From JBECKS01 sp964557005 (GTDB taxonomy: Bacteria > Pseudomonadota > Gammaproteobacteria > Pseudomonadales > JBECKS01): a DNA stretch of 64,000 bases. The translations under genes and the position numbers were made by a program. The notes under the pieces are model-generated. The model searched no databases and was not told where the DNA came from. It saw only the letters and a list, made by a program, of their open reading frames with translations. Of the stretch, positions 45,701 to 54,844 are shown piece after piece. How positions within the stretch are numbered: position 1 is the first letter of the stretch; each line of letters opens with the position of its first letter. The DNA is taken from contig CAZKYI010000004.1 of the NCBI GenBank assembly GCA_964557005.1, positions 124,001 through 188,000 on the forward strand, in the 5' to 3' direction.

Positions 45701-46225
45701 TTCCTTGTACTTGGAAATCCCCGCCGCTTCTTCAATGAAAATGCGCAAATCTTCAGGCTTCGCTTCAATCAGCCGTGAAATCATGCCCTGCTCGATAATC
45801 GCGTAAGAGCGTGGCCCCAGACCCGTGCCCAAAAATATGTCGGTAATATCTTTTCTGCGACATTTCACTCCGTTCAGGTAATAGCTGCTCTGTGCATCAC
45901 GGGTAACCTGACGCTTGACAGAAATCTCGGCATATTTGGCATATTCACCGCCGACCTTGCCTTCGCTGTTGTCAAAAATCAGTTCAATGGAGGCTTGTGC
46001 AACAGGCTTGCGCGAATTGGAGCCATTGAAGATGACATCGGTCATATCTTCACCGCGCAGGTTCTTGGCAGAGCTTTCTCCCATCACCCAGCGCACGGCA
46101 TCGATGACATTGGATTTTCCACAACCGTTGGGGCCGACAATGGCGGTCAGGTTGCTGGAAAAGTCGATGGTGGTGGGATCAACGAAGGATTTGAATCCAG
46201 ATAATTTGATATTTTTTAATCGCAT
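42716..46225 (-). CDS. smc: Chromosome segregation protein SMC
   Basis: 1169 residues from the ATG at 46225, which gives the family start MRLKNIKLSGFKSF. Walker A GPNGCGKS is at 31-38. Long coiled coils lie at about 170-480 and 660-1000, with a hinge around 510-650. The C-terminal signature LLSGGEKAMTAIALVFSI is followed by Walker B FCILDEVDAPLDDANV. It compacts and segregates DNA. Finding SMC instead of MukB places the organism outside the enterobacterial/Vibrio MukBEF group. Confidence 0.97.
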   Translation of the reverse strand: MRLKNIKLSGFKSFVDPTTIDFSSNLTAIVGPNGCGKSNVIDAVRWVMGESSAKNLRGEDMTDVIFNGSNSRKPVAQASIELIFDNSEGKVGGEYAKYAEISVKRQVTRDAQSSYYLNGVKCRRKDITDIFLGTGLGPRSYAIIEQGMISRLIEAKPEDLRIFIEEAAGISKYKERRRDTENRMRRTRENLERLEDLREELGRQLERLQRQAKNAEKYKEYKAEERLLEAQLHSLNWRHIHNAIQEIEARIRELEVQFEARQADRQSAETGIEKQRELHTELNDRHSEIEREYYGIQSQISALQQTIQHQKQRHQQLHQDIEQTEANLKETTQHLRDDEIKINQLQESLKTADPELQILKQKEQAASQQLSHAEESMQQWQQRWDEFNQQAAEPRRTSEVEQSKIKHLDQSIQRLGERIQRLQKEAETLVAGPLEQEMLDLQHTCKEQEGVVEHLIQTGEGFVSAINELRDTLQQLGDELNQKRSELQKAQGRHASLEALQQAAKNQDKGLIEWLNTQGLAKNKRLSEQLQVQAGWEKALETVLGDSLQAICCEGEVDPIVKLAAQLQHGNLNILLASVSANDAANRNKATLLNSLVSGGTLPANLQGVYAVETLEQALSLRGQLDGSESVVCKDGLWLGNNWLKVVKDKNSGSSVLEREQELKQLSEKIVTLEAGIEQQGKHLSEQREALKQKEQAREEHQKQVRDASKQLSDAKSDLSARRARVEEFASRKEAVDKELKDCKEHLVSEQANLSESRKALQTALDSMEKDAAHREVLLKERDSVRQTLEQSREQARKDRDAAHLAVVQSETFRTQLDSTREAMARLHSQESTLQERKVLLLEQLKEVDEPASNLHEELDNFLEQQVKSQEKRNQSRAKLGEVDHALRELEKQRNHAEMEANEVRSKLEKQRMDWQGNKVQIQNVEELLAKSEYKKETLLEELPEHADINLWKNDLEILQGKIQRLGQINMTAIDEYESESERKMYLDAQNADLVEALDTLESAIRKIDQETRTRFKETFDKLNTGLQALFPKLLGGGHAYLELTGDNLLDTGVTIMARPPGKRNSTIHLLSGGEKAMTAIALVFSIFQLNPAPFCILDEVDAPLDDANVNRYCRMVEEMSQQIQFIYITHNKVSMEMAHFLMGVTMHEPGCSRIVAVDVDEAAKMAAD

Positions 46226-46396
46226 GAACAACTGCTACCTTGTACGAACCTGCTGGTTCCAACTCAAATAAAAATAGATATAAAACAATCACTTAAACGC
46301 GAAAGTTCAAGTAGATAAAAACGCTTTTTTCAGGGTGCGCAACAGCCTGCGCAGTGTAGCGAAAAAGCATGACCAACACTAGCGCGTGCCCCTTGG

Positions 46397-48073
46397 CTAA
46401 TAAGCCGCTGCGCCGCTTCTTCTGCGCGTATCATTCACTGCTTGCCAGCCTTGCTCACTCGATAAAATCGAGTTGGTCGCGCCCAAAGGATAATCACTCA
46501 CCACAAAATTGTGATGCCCTTTTTGCCGGAGCAATTTCAGACTATCGGGCGAAATACCATAGGCTTCATACTGAACATTATCGGGCTGCCATTGATGGTG
46601 AAATCGAGGTGCCGAAACGGCTTCATCAAGGCTCATATCAAACGCCAACACATTGAGAATCACCTGCAAGGTGCTGGTGATAATGGTAGAACCCCCTGGA
46701 GAACCAGTAATGAGCAAAGGCTTGCCATTTTTATTCACGATGGTGGGCGACATGGAGCTGAGCATGCGCTTGCCAGGTGCTATGGCATTGGCTTCATTGC
46801 CCAACAAGCCATAGGCATTGGCTGCCCCGGGTTTGGCTGAAAAATCGTCCATTTCATTGTTGAGCAAAAAGCCCGCACCCCGCACCACCCGTTTATTGCC
46901 GTAGGAAAAATTCAAGGTGGTAGTCACTGAAACCACATTGCCTTCGGCATCGGCCACAGAAAAATGCGTGGTGTCCCGCCCTTCTTTTGGCCAAATGCCC
47001 GCAGCCATGGTGCTGCTGTCACCCGCCTTGTTCATACGAAAATCCTTGAAGCGCTGCTTTGCGTAGTCCTTACTCATCAACTTGTTCAAAGGCACTTCAT
47101 AAAAATCGGTGTCGCCCAAATGCACGGCACGATCGGCAAACGCTCGACGCTGCGCTTCTACCAGCAAATGAATGTAATCGGCACTGTGCCAGCCAAGTGC
47201 CTGCAAATCCCAAGGCTCGAGCATATTGAGCATTTGCACAATCAACACGCCGCCAGAAGAGGAAGGCGGCATGGAAATAATCTCGGCATCGTGGAATTTT
47301 CCTTTAACAGGTTCGCGCCATACCGATTGATAATTTTTCAAATCCTCCAGCGAAATCACACCGTTGCCACGCTGCATTTCTGCCACAATCAATTCCGCAG
47401 TGCGTCCTTCATAAAATCCTGCCCGACCTGAATGTGAAATACGTTTCAAGGTTTTTGCCAAATCTTTTTGCTTCCACAGGAAACCTTGTGGATGTGTGCT
47501 GCCATTTTGTGTAAACACCTCAAGGCTGGCTTTTGAAATCTGAAATTTTTGTTGTTGTTGTTTTAATTCCTGCGCCAGTGCCTGATCAACCACAAAGCCT
47601 TTTTCAGCCAGTTGAATGGCAGGCGCCAAAACTGCCTTGCGTGACAGCCGCCCGAAAGTTTCATGGAATTTTAACAAGCCATCTACTGTGCCCGGCACAC
47701 CTGAAGCCAGATGGGTATCCGTACTTAAACCCTTAATCACATTTCCTTTTTCATCTTGAAACATACTTTGCGTGGCTGCCAATGGTGCAACTTCGCGCGC
47801 ATCGAGCGCATAAGCCTTGCCTTGTTTATCCTGATAAAGAATGAAAGTACCGCCACCCAGATTTCCCGCAGAAGGGTGTGTTACAGCCAGCGCAAACGCT
47901 GTGGCAACCGCAGCATCAGCGGCATTGCCACCTTGCCGCATGATGTCAACACCTGCTTGAGAAGCCAGCAATGAACCAGAACTGACTGCACCGTGTTTCC
48001 CGATAACCGCTGCATGAGCAGGATTTAGAAAAAATACAGCAATGAAAAAAAGAGCAAAACCTCTAGTTTTCAT
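46397..48073 (-). CDS. ggt: Gamma-glutamyltranspeptidase
   Basis: 558 residues from the ATG at 48073, which has AAGGA 9 bp upstream and opens a signal peptide (FALFFIAVFFLNPAHA). The periplasmic proenzyme hydrolyses glutathione. The autocleavage Thr is in RDTTHFSVADAEGNVVSVTTTLN. Other motifs are GGGTFILYQ, REVAPLAA, and the small-subunit SMSPTIV and TGSPGGSTIITS. The start overlaps the DUF1232 gene by 11 bp. Confidence 0.95.
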   Translation of the reverse strand: MKTRGFALFFIAVFFLNPAHAAVIGKHGAVSSGSLLASQAGVDIMRQGGNAADAAVATAFALAVTHPSAGNLGGGTFILYQDKQGKAYALDAREVAPLAATQSMFQDEKGNVIKGLSTDTHLASGVPGTVDGLLKFHETFGRLSRKAVLAPAIQLAEKGFVVDQALAQELKQQQQKFQISKASLEVFTQNGSTHPQGFLWKQKDLAKTLKRISHSGRAGFYEGRTAELIVAEMQRGNGVISLEDLKNYQSVWREPVKGKFHDAEIISMPPSSSGGVLIVQMLNMLEPWDLQALGWHSADYIHLLVEAQRRAFADRAVHLGDTDFYEVPLNKLMSKDYAKQRFKDFRMNKAGDSSTMAAGIWPKEGRDTTHFSVADAEGNVVSVTTTLNFSYGNKRVVRGAGFLLNNEMDDFSAKPGAANAYGLLGNEANAIAPGKRMLSSMSPTIVNKNGKPLLITGSPGGSTIITSTLQVILNVLAFDMSLDEAVSAPRFHHQWQPDNVQYEAYGISPDSLKLLRQKGHHNFVVSDYPLGATNSILSSEQGWQAVNDTRRRSGAAAY

Positions 48074-48464
48074 GTTCAACATCCTTGCCTTCCATTTCCC
48101 AAACAATAAAACGATCAATTTCCTGCTTGAAGGTTTTTATCACAAAAGCAAGCACGGCCATATCATCAATAAAACCAAAACCAGTTACAAAATCGGGAAT
48201 GGCATCCATCGGGCTCAAAAAATAAATCAGCGCAGCGACAATGCTTACCATGCTGCGAATCGCTATTTCCCGATATTCTCCCCCTGCATAAGCAGCTACC
48301 AAACGCAGCAAGGTATATAAATCATCGAGACTGTGTGAAATTTTTTCCTTGCTTTTCTGGATTTTTTCTTCAACCGCCTGATTGAGATTAAGTAAATCTT
48401 TCGTGTTTTGCAGTTGAATGCGCGCCCTGATTTTTGCCTGCTCAAAAGTCTCGGTGAATTTCAT
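48063..48464 (-). CDS. YkvA-family protein (DUF1232)
   Basis: 133 residues. The DUF1232 core is in the second half: YFLSPMDAIPDFVTGFGFIDDMAVLAFVIKTF, a hydrophobic hairpin with the conserved DxxPD-like turn. The first half is helical and charged. Function unknown; probably membrane-associated. Its ATG shares one base with the rmuC stop. Confidence 0.85.
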   Translation of the reverse strand: MKFTETFEQAKIRARIQLQNTKDLLNLNQAVEEKIQKSKEKISHSLDDLYTLLRLVAAYAGGEYREIAIRSMVSIVAALIYFLSPMDAIPDFVTGFGFIDDMAVLAFVIKTFKQEIDRFIVWEMEGKDVEHEN

Positions 48465-49822
48465 TACGCTTCCTCTTGTTCATCTTCATCCGTCTCCACG
48501 AGATGTTCAGGCAACGCCTTGCTTGCCTTGGCACCCATGCGTTTCAGTTTTTCAGTTTGCCCGATAAGATTACCGCGCCCGTCTTTTAATTTGTTCATGC
48601 CATCATTCCATGCGCCTTCAACCTGTTTGATTCTCTGGCCAATGCTTTCCATATCTGCCACAAAACCAACAAATTTGTCGTGCATTTTTCCTGCCTGTAG
48701 TGCGATGTCCCTGGCATTCTGATTTTGTTTTTCAGTGCGCCAGATGTGATGAATGGTGCGCAACATCACCAGTAAATTGGAAGGACTGACGATAAAAATA
48801 TTTTTTTCCATCGCCGAGCGGTGCAAATTTCCATCGGCCTGCATCGCTAACAAAAATGCTGCTTCGATGGGCATGAACATCACCACGAAATCGAGCGTAT
48901 TCACGGATTCTATTTTTTCATAACCAGTTTCACTGAGTTTTTTCACATGGCTTTTGACCGAATCCAGATGCTCATTCAGTGCTTTTTGTTGCACGGCGGC
49001 ATCATCACTGCTGCAATACTGTTCATACGCGGTAAGCGATACTTTCGAATCGACAATAATGCTTTTATTTTCTGGCAGGCGAATCAATACATCGGGGCGA
49101 TAACGCTGGCGCTCCCCATCACCACTGCTGTTGGTAAATGAACTTTGTGTTTCATATTCACGACCTTTTTCCAAACCACTTTGTTCAAGAATGGTTTCCA
49201 GCACCAATTCACCCCAACTGCCCTGCACTTGCGAATCCCCCTTGAGTGCCTTGGTAAGATTGTGTGCATCTTCACTGAGTTGGGTGTTGAGTGTGTGTAA
49301 TTGTTTGATTTGTTCAAACAGACTGAGCCGATCACGGCTTTCCTTGTCATAGGTGTCTTCCACTTTTTTCCTGAATTCCTTGAGCTGCTCACGCAGCGGA
49401 TTCATCAGGTTTTCCAGATTGTCTTTATTCTGTTGGGTAAATTTCTGGCTCTTTTCTTCCATAATGGCATTGGCCAGATTCTGAAATTCAGCTTTCAAGG
49501 TTTGCTGGGCTTGCTGAAGAAGCTCGATTTTTTCTTCCGCCTGCCGTGCCTGTGCTTCGAGCAAGGCTTCACTGCGCTGTAGTTTTTGCACCGCTTCCAG
49601 ATATTTGGCGCGTTCTGCTTCCAATGCCTGTTTGCTTTCCATGAGCTGTTGCTGTTGCGCTTGTAATTGCGTGCGCAGGTTTTCCCTTTCGGTGATGTCC
49701 TGAATTAACTGCGGATTATGCGGGGTATTTCTGGAGAGCCTGAACACCAAATAGAGCAACAACATCAGCGCCAGAGCTGAAAGACTTAAAATAATGATGG
49801 AAACAAGCGTATTGGAAAGCAT
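48464..49822 (-). CDS. rmuC: DNA recombination protein RmuC
   Basis: 452 residues. An N-terminal membrane helix (about 7-28) is followed by a coiled coil (about 45-190). The RmuC nuclease-like domain starts near 200 (QGSWGELVLETILEQSGLEKGREY, RPDVLIRLPENKSIIVDSKVSLTAYEQY, MPIEAAF). It limits inversions at short inverted repeats. The tail is acidic. It is first in the rmuC-DUF1232-ggt run. Confidence 0.95.
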   Translation of the reverse strand: MLSNTLVSIIILSLSALALMLLLYLVFRLSRNTPHNPQLIQDITERENLRTQLQAQQQQLMESKQALEAERAKYLEAVQKLQRSEALLEAQARQAEEKIELLQQAQQTLKAEFQNLANAIMEEKSQKFTQQNKDNLENLMNPLREQLKEFRKKVEDTYDKESRDRLSLFEQIKQLHTLNTQLSEDAHNLTKALKGDSQVQGSWGELVLETILEQSGLEKGREYETQSSFTNSSGDGERQRYRPDVLIRLPENKSIIVDSKVSLTAYEQYCSSDDAAVQQKALNEHLDSVKSHVKKLSETGYEKIESVNTLDFVVMFMPIEAAFLLAMQADGNLHRSAMEKNIFIVSPSNLLVMLRTIHHIWRTEKQNQNARDIALQAGKMHDKFVGFVADMESIGQRIKQVEGAWNDGMNKLKDGRGNLIGQTEKLKRMGAKASKALPEHLVETDEDEQEEA

Positions 49823-49887
49823 GGCAAGCGTATAAGTGAAATATATGACCGTGAATTATAGGCGTGAACGCCTGAAAATAGACACTG

Positions 49888-50658
49888 CTATGCAGGGCAA
49901 CCCACCAGGTAAGGTACTCTATACGGCAACATGGGATGCCAAACATAACCAATATCCCACTGATAGTCCGCTGCGGCCAGATGTTTTGTCATGGCTGCCA
50001 TTTCAGCTTTGGAATAAGTACGCAAACAGGACACTGTACCATCCCACCAAAAAACAAGAGGGATTACTGGAATCACGTAGGTGAACAACAGTTGCTTCCA
50101 GTCTGGTTTGGTGAAAGGCATTAGCAAAAAGGCAGCAATGGGTAAGAAAATCATGCCTAGCCAGGCAGGCAAGGTATTATTCGTGATTTCAAAAATAGCA
50201 ATGGGCTGACGCTTGTTGAAAGCATCTTCGAGAATACCTTGTGCAAGATATTCTGGCATGTGATGAAAACCGAGCAGCATGGTACGCACACCTTGAAAGG
50301 ACTCTGGCACGTTGGTGGCATCCACCGAATCAACAAGGTAGCGAATATTTTCTATGGCATTGAAATGCTCAGCGGCTTTCAGATTGGGGAACAGGTCGGT
50401 CATACACAGCCTTATGTCACTGCTGTAATTTTTGCGCAAATCATCCAGTACCATCGGCATGGCACCACCACCGCCAGAGCACAAATCATAAATTTCTGTT
50501 TGGCCAGTTTTTTTGAATACTTCAATCATGCGCGGGGTAATGATTTTTTTGAACATCAGAATTTTTTGAATCAGATACAAAAAATTGGTGATGGCATCAC
50601 GAATAAATTCAGGCGTTTGCGGTAAATCAATAATTTCAAAGTGTTGTTTGCGCTTCAT
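49888..50658 (-). CDS. Class I SAM-dependent methyltransferase-like protein with a hydrophobic hairpin
   Basis: 256 residues. A Rossmann motif I-like stretch is EIYDLCSGGGGAMPMVL, with an acidic motif II position MTDLFPNL. The region ALLGFHHMPE in TMLLGFHHMPEYLAQGI fits the post-motif strand. Unusually, residues about 170-210 form a hydrophobic hairpin (LPAWLGMIFLPIAAFLLMPF, LLFTYVIPVIPLVFWW), which suggests membrane association and a lipid-like substrate. It stands alone, upstream of the DnaA-box region. Confidence 0.8.
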   Translation of the reverse strand: MKRKQHFEIIDLPQTPEFIRDAITNFLYLIQKILMFKKIITPRMIEVFKKTGQTEIYDLCSGGGGAMPMVLDDLRKNYSSDIRLCMTDLFPNLKAAEHFNAIENIRYLVDSVDATNVPESFQGVRTMLLGFHHMPEYLAQGILEDAFNKRQPIAIFEITNNTLPAWLGMIFLPIAAFLLMPFTKPDWKQLLFTYVIPVIPLVFWWDGTVSCLRTYSKAEMAAMTKHLAAADYQWDIGYVWHPMLPYRVPYLVGCPA

Positions 50659-51243
50659 GGATTTGTATCCTCTTTTGTAATCAGGAAAACTGATACTATT
50701 CTATAGGTATTCCATATTCCTCACCCTGTGGATAAATCTGTGGAAAAAATTCCCCCACAAACCAAAGGGTTTCTCATTTAGTTATTTCTCTGCATTTGTA
50801 CAAATTTTATTCAAGATGCTTTCTTTATAATCAATAACTTACAATGCCTAGTTAAAGTTAATAACTGACTTTAACTGCTAACTGGCTCATTTGCTCAGGC
50901 AAGCGTGCTGTTGATAACTTGAATTTTGATATGCATATATGAAACGCTTCTGTACACAATCACTAAAAATTGTTCGTTTTTTAATCAAATTTCGGGGTTT
51001 GCTTAAAGCCTCACCAAGCTACTGCGGTTTTCCACAGAAAATGTGGATAAGTTTGAGGATAAACCCGCGATTCAGGCTGCCAAGCCTTGCAAGGATTAGA
51101 AAGCAGTCAATTTGATTATATTTTGAGCACAAGTTAAAAATACTTTTATTTTCAATAAGTTAGATTGTTTTTCGTGCTTGAAAACAGGTATTTATGGTGT
51201 GCGTTGAAGCCAAAATCGGCCAGCGCCCCACGAATGTGCATAA
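50659..51243. other. AT-rich gene-free region with DnaA-box cluster and IHF consensus
   Basis: 585 bp without a gene. Perfect DnaA boxes TGTGGATAA are at 50727-50735 and 51042-51050. One-mismatch boxes are at 50739-50747, 50909-50917, 51028-51036 (reverse) and 51054-51062. Pairs at 50727/50739 and 51042/51054 have identical 12-bp spacing. AATCAATAACTTA (50831-50843) fits the IHF consensus WATCAANNNNTTR. The layout recalls oriC, datA or DARS elements. KOPS polarity does not change here, which argues against the main origin. Confidence 0.6.
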
Positions 51244-52401
51244 CTAACGCTTGCGCAGCTCAATCATGGTCGCAGATTCAGGATAAGCAGCAGGCCGTTT
51301 GTGCACGGGGCTTAGCACTTTCAGGCATTCCTTGATGGTAAAACCATCGGCAAAGCCATTCACCACCACGTTGCGAATTGGCCAATGCTGCAACACCGCC
51401 AGTGCCGGAACAATGAACTTGTAAAAGGCGCGTGCAATCTGCCTGCACCACCAGACATCGGTACGTACAGGCTCCATGATGTGCTCTAGCTCCGCCGCCG
51501 CATTGGGTGGGGTTTCCAACAGGGTTTTAGCGGCTGCCCTGCCCGATTTGATGGCATTGTGTATGCCTTCCCCAAAAATCGGCTCGGCGTAGCCTGCGGC
51601 ATCGCCCACCAATATCACCCGACTGGGCTGAGGCTTGAAATATTCGCCGCCAGTGCCGACAGGAAAACCCTGAAATTCATCGATTTCCCTGCACCCCAGC
51701 ATGTGCTCGGTGTAATCCTGCAAGGCAGTTTTGGAAAGCGGATATTCATCTGGCCTGCGCGTATAAAGCCCGACATTGATGTGATCGCCCTTGGGAATCA
51801 GCCAGGCATAGCCCTTTTTGGCTACCTGAAAATCAAAACGCAGTTGCTTGCTGTGATTTTTGGTGATTTTGCTCAGGGGAATGCAGCCTTCCAGCGCCAC
51901 AGCGGTTCTATCTGGCACGAACTGTTGGCTTTGCTTGCGTACCTTGCTGTGCGCACCGTCGGCACCAACCAGAAAATCGCAGCTCAGGGTTTCCCCCGAA
52001 GCCAGTGTCACTTCAATGCAATCTGCCTTTTGCTCATAGCGCTCAAAGCCCTTGGCTTCTACTTTAAGCTTAGCCCCTGCTGACTGGGCTTTTTGCAAAC
52101 AAAAGGCATCGAGTTCCTTGCGCACGGTTGTCACTACCAAGGGTTTGGAAGCCGAAAGCGTTTTTTCGGCCTTGAATTCGCGCGTCAATGTCATGGAATC
52201 GGTTTGCCACTGCACCACAGGGGCTATCGAATACGGTAATTGGTGCAGTGCCTTGATGGTGAGCATTCCCGCGCAGGGCTTAAAGCGCGGAAATTCATCT
52301 TTTTCTACAATCAATATTTTTTTACCTGCGCTGGCCAAATCGTAGGCACACGCAGCACCTGCTGGCCCACCACCAATGATGATTACGTCGTAATCTGCCA
52401 T
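51244..52401 (-). CDS. Geranylgeranyl-reductase-family FAD-dependent oxidoreductase
   Basis: 385 residues from the ATG at 52401, which has GAGGTGGGT upstream and starts MADYDVIIIGGGPAGAACAYDLA (FAD motif at 9-15). The family motif FPRFKPCAGML follows, then CDFLVGADGAHSKVRK and the second FAD motif RVILVGDAAGYAEPIFGEGIHNAIKSG. Such enzymes saturate isoprenoid chains or hydroxylate small molecules. No isoprenoid gene is adjacent, so the substrate is open. Confidence 0.88.
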   Translation of the reverse strand: MADYDVIIIGGGPAGAACAYDLASAGKKILIVEKDEFPRFKPCAGMLTIKALHQLPYSIAPVVQWQTDSMTLTREFKAEKTLSASKPLVVTTVRKELDAFCLQKAQSAGAKLKVEAKGFERYEQKADCIEVTLASGETLSCDFLVGADGAHSKVRKQSQQFVPDRTAVALEGCIPLSKITKNHSKQLRFDFQVAKKGYAWLIPKGDHINVGLYTRRPDEYPLSKTALQDYTEHMLGCREIDEFQGFPVGTGGEYFKPQPSRVILVGDAAGYAEPIFGEGIHNAIKSGRAAAKTLLETPPNAAAELEHIMEPVRTDVWWCRQIARAFYKFIVPALAVLQHWPIRNVVVNGFADGFTIKECLKVLSPVHKRPAAYPESATMIELRKR

Positions 52402-52459
52402 ACCCACCTCGCTTGTTTGTGGCGCGCACCTTAGCATTTACGCATCTGATTTTTAAGTA

Positions 52460-52489
52460 TTGCCATGCAACCCACTGGCCGCCTAGAAT
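52460..52489 (+). promoter_or_regulatory. Candidate sigma-70 promoter of mdh
   Basis: TTGCCA (52460-52465) and TAGAAT (52484-52489) are spaced 18 bp apart. They would start transcription near 52496, about 32 bases before the mdh ATG. Confidence 0.45.
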
Positions 52490-52527
52490 TGCCGCCCTTT
52501 CCCTTCCAACTTCTTCAGGAGTCTCCC

Positions 52528-53508
<981 letters not shown>

Positions 53509-53530
53509 ATTCATTCACAAGCACAAATAA

Positions 53531-53557
53531 AAAAACCAGAGCTTGCTCTGGTTTTTA
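53531..53557 (+). terminator. Rho-independent terminator after mdh
   Basis: ACCAGAGC (53535-53542) and GCTCTGGT (53545-53552) form a tight stem flanked by an A-run upstream and TTTTT downstream, so it could work in both directions. Confidence 0.85.
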
Positions 53558-53570
53558 TTGAGGGACTGTT

Positions 53571-54746
53571 ATGAGCACTGTACTTTCCAACTGGGACGAC
53601 ATTCTGCTACTTGACCAGCAACTGAGCGATGAAGAAAAAATGATTCGTGACAGTGCCAAGGCTTACTGTCAAAGCAAACTTCAAAGCCGCGTATTGCATT
53701 CATTTCGCAATGAAGAAACCGATGTTGCTATTTTCAGGGAAATGGGTGAACAAGGGTTACTTGGCTTGACCATACAAGGTTATGACTGCGCAGGCGCCAA
53801 TTATGTGAGTTATGGTTTGGTTGCGCGTGAAGTGGAACGTGTGGACAGCGGTTTTCGCTCGATGATGAGCGTGCAATCCAGCCTTGTCATGCACCCTATT
53901 TACACCTTTGGTAGTGAAGCACAAAAACAAAAGTACTTACCCAAACTGGCATCTGGCGAATACATTGGTTGCTTTGGTCTAACAGAGCCTGACAGTGGAT
54001 CAGACCCTGCCAGCATGAGCACACGCGCCACCAAGGTAGATGGTGGTTATAAACTGAACGGTTCCAAAATGTGGATTACCAATGCGCCGATTGCCGATGT
54101 GTTTGTAATCTGGGCAAAAACCGATGACGACTTGATTCGTGGTTTTGTGCTGGAAAAGAACATGCCAGGTTTAAGTACAGCAGTCATTAAAGGCAAAATT
54201 TCCTTACGCACTTCGATTACCGGTTCAATCAGTATGCAAGATGTATTCGTGCCGCAAGAGAATATGTTTCCCGAAGTGACTGGTTTGCGTGGACCTTTCA
54301 CTTGCCTGAACTCTGCGCGCTATGGAATTTCATGGGGTGCAATGGGCGCTGCAGAAGCTTGCTGGCATGCGGCACGCACATACACGCTCGACAGAAAACA
54401 ATTTGGTAAACCTTTGGCGGCAACCCAATTGGTTCAGAAAAAGCTTGCTGATATGCAAACTGAAATCGCCTTGAGCTTGCAGGGCTCTTTAAGGCTTGGC
54501 CGTTTGATTGATGAAGGCAACTCTGTGCCTGAAATGATTTCCCTGATGAAGCGCAATGCCTGCGGCAAGGCACTTGATATTGCGCGCATGGCAAGAGACA
54601 TGCACGGCGGCAACGGCATTGTCGATGAATTCGGTGTGCTACGACATGCAGTGAATCTGGAAACTGTGAATACCTATGAAGGTACTCACGATGTACATGC
54701 GCTGATTCTGGGCAGAGCGCAAACCGGTATTCAGGCGTTTTTTTAA
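53571..54746 (+). CDS. gcdH: Glutaryl-CoA dehydrogenase
   Basis: 391 residues. This acyl-CoA dehydrogenase oxidises and decarboxylates glutaryl-CoA to crotonyl-CoA in lysine/tryptophan breakdown. It is distinguished from other acyl-CoA dehydrogenases by FRSMMSVQSSLVMHPIYTFG and the catalytic Glu370 in TYEGTHDVHALILGRA. FAD/substrate motifs are GCFGLTEPDSGSDP and MWITNAPIAD. It begins 13 bp after the mdh terminator, too close for much of a leader. Confidence 0.95.
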   Translation: MSTVLSNWDDILLLDQQLSDEEKMIRDSAKAYCQSKLQSRVLHSFRNEETDVAIFREMGEQGLLGLTIQGYDCAGANYVSYGLVAREVERVDSGFRSMMSVQSSLVMHPIYTFGSEAQKQKYLPKLASGEYIGCFGLTEPDSGSDPASMSTRATKVDGGYKLNGSKMWITNAPIADVFVIWAKTDDDLIRGFVLEKNMPGLSTAVIKGKISLRTSITGSISMQDVFVPQENMFPEVTGLRGPFTCLNSARYGISWGAMGAAEACWHAARTYTLDRKQFGKPLAATQLVQKKLADMQTEIALSLQGSLRLGRLIDEGNSVPEMISLMKRNACGKALDIARMARDMHGGNGIVDEFGVLRHAVNLETVNTYEGTHDVHALILGRAQTGIQAFF

Positions 54747-54804
54747 AAACGATAACGCACGCTACCATATTTGAGGTAGGCAAGCTCAAGCCATGACTCT
54801 ATAT

Positions 54805-54840
54805 ACTCCTGCCAGAATAAAAACATCCACTAGCAGGAGT
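54805..54840 (+). promoter_or_regulatory. Hairpin covering the Shine-Dalgarno of the following membrane-protein gene
   Basis: ACTCCTGC (54805-54812) pairs perfectly with GCAGGAGT (54833-54840). The right arm contains the AGGAG that serves the ATG at 54845. If transcription starts upstream of 54805, translation could be held off. A TATATA at 54800-54805 might instead be a -10 box, in which case the left arm would be mostly untranscribed. Confidence 0.45.
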
Positions 54841-54844
54841 TCAA

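Noticed and set aside
50659..51243. DnaA-box region as the chromosome's main oriC
   Set aside because: dif lies 23 kb away, KOPS direction is the same on both sides of the region, and no dnaA, dnaN, gidA or parAB gene is nearby.
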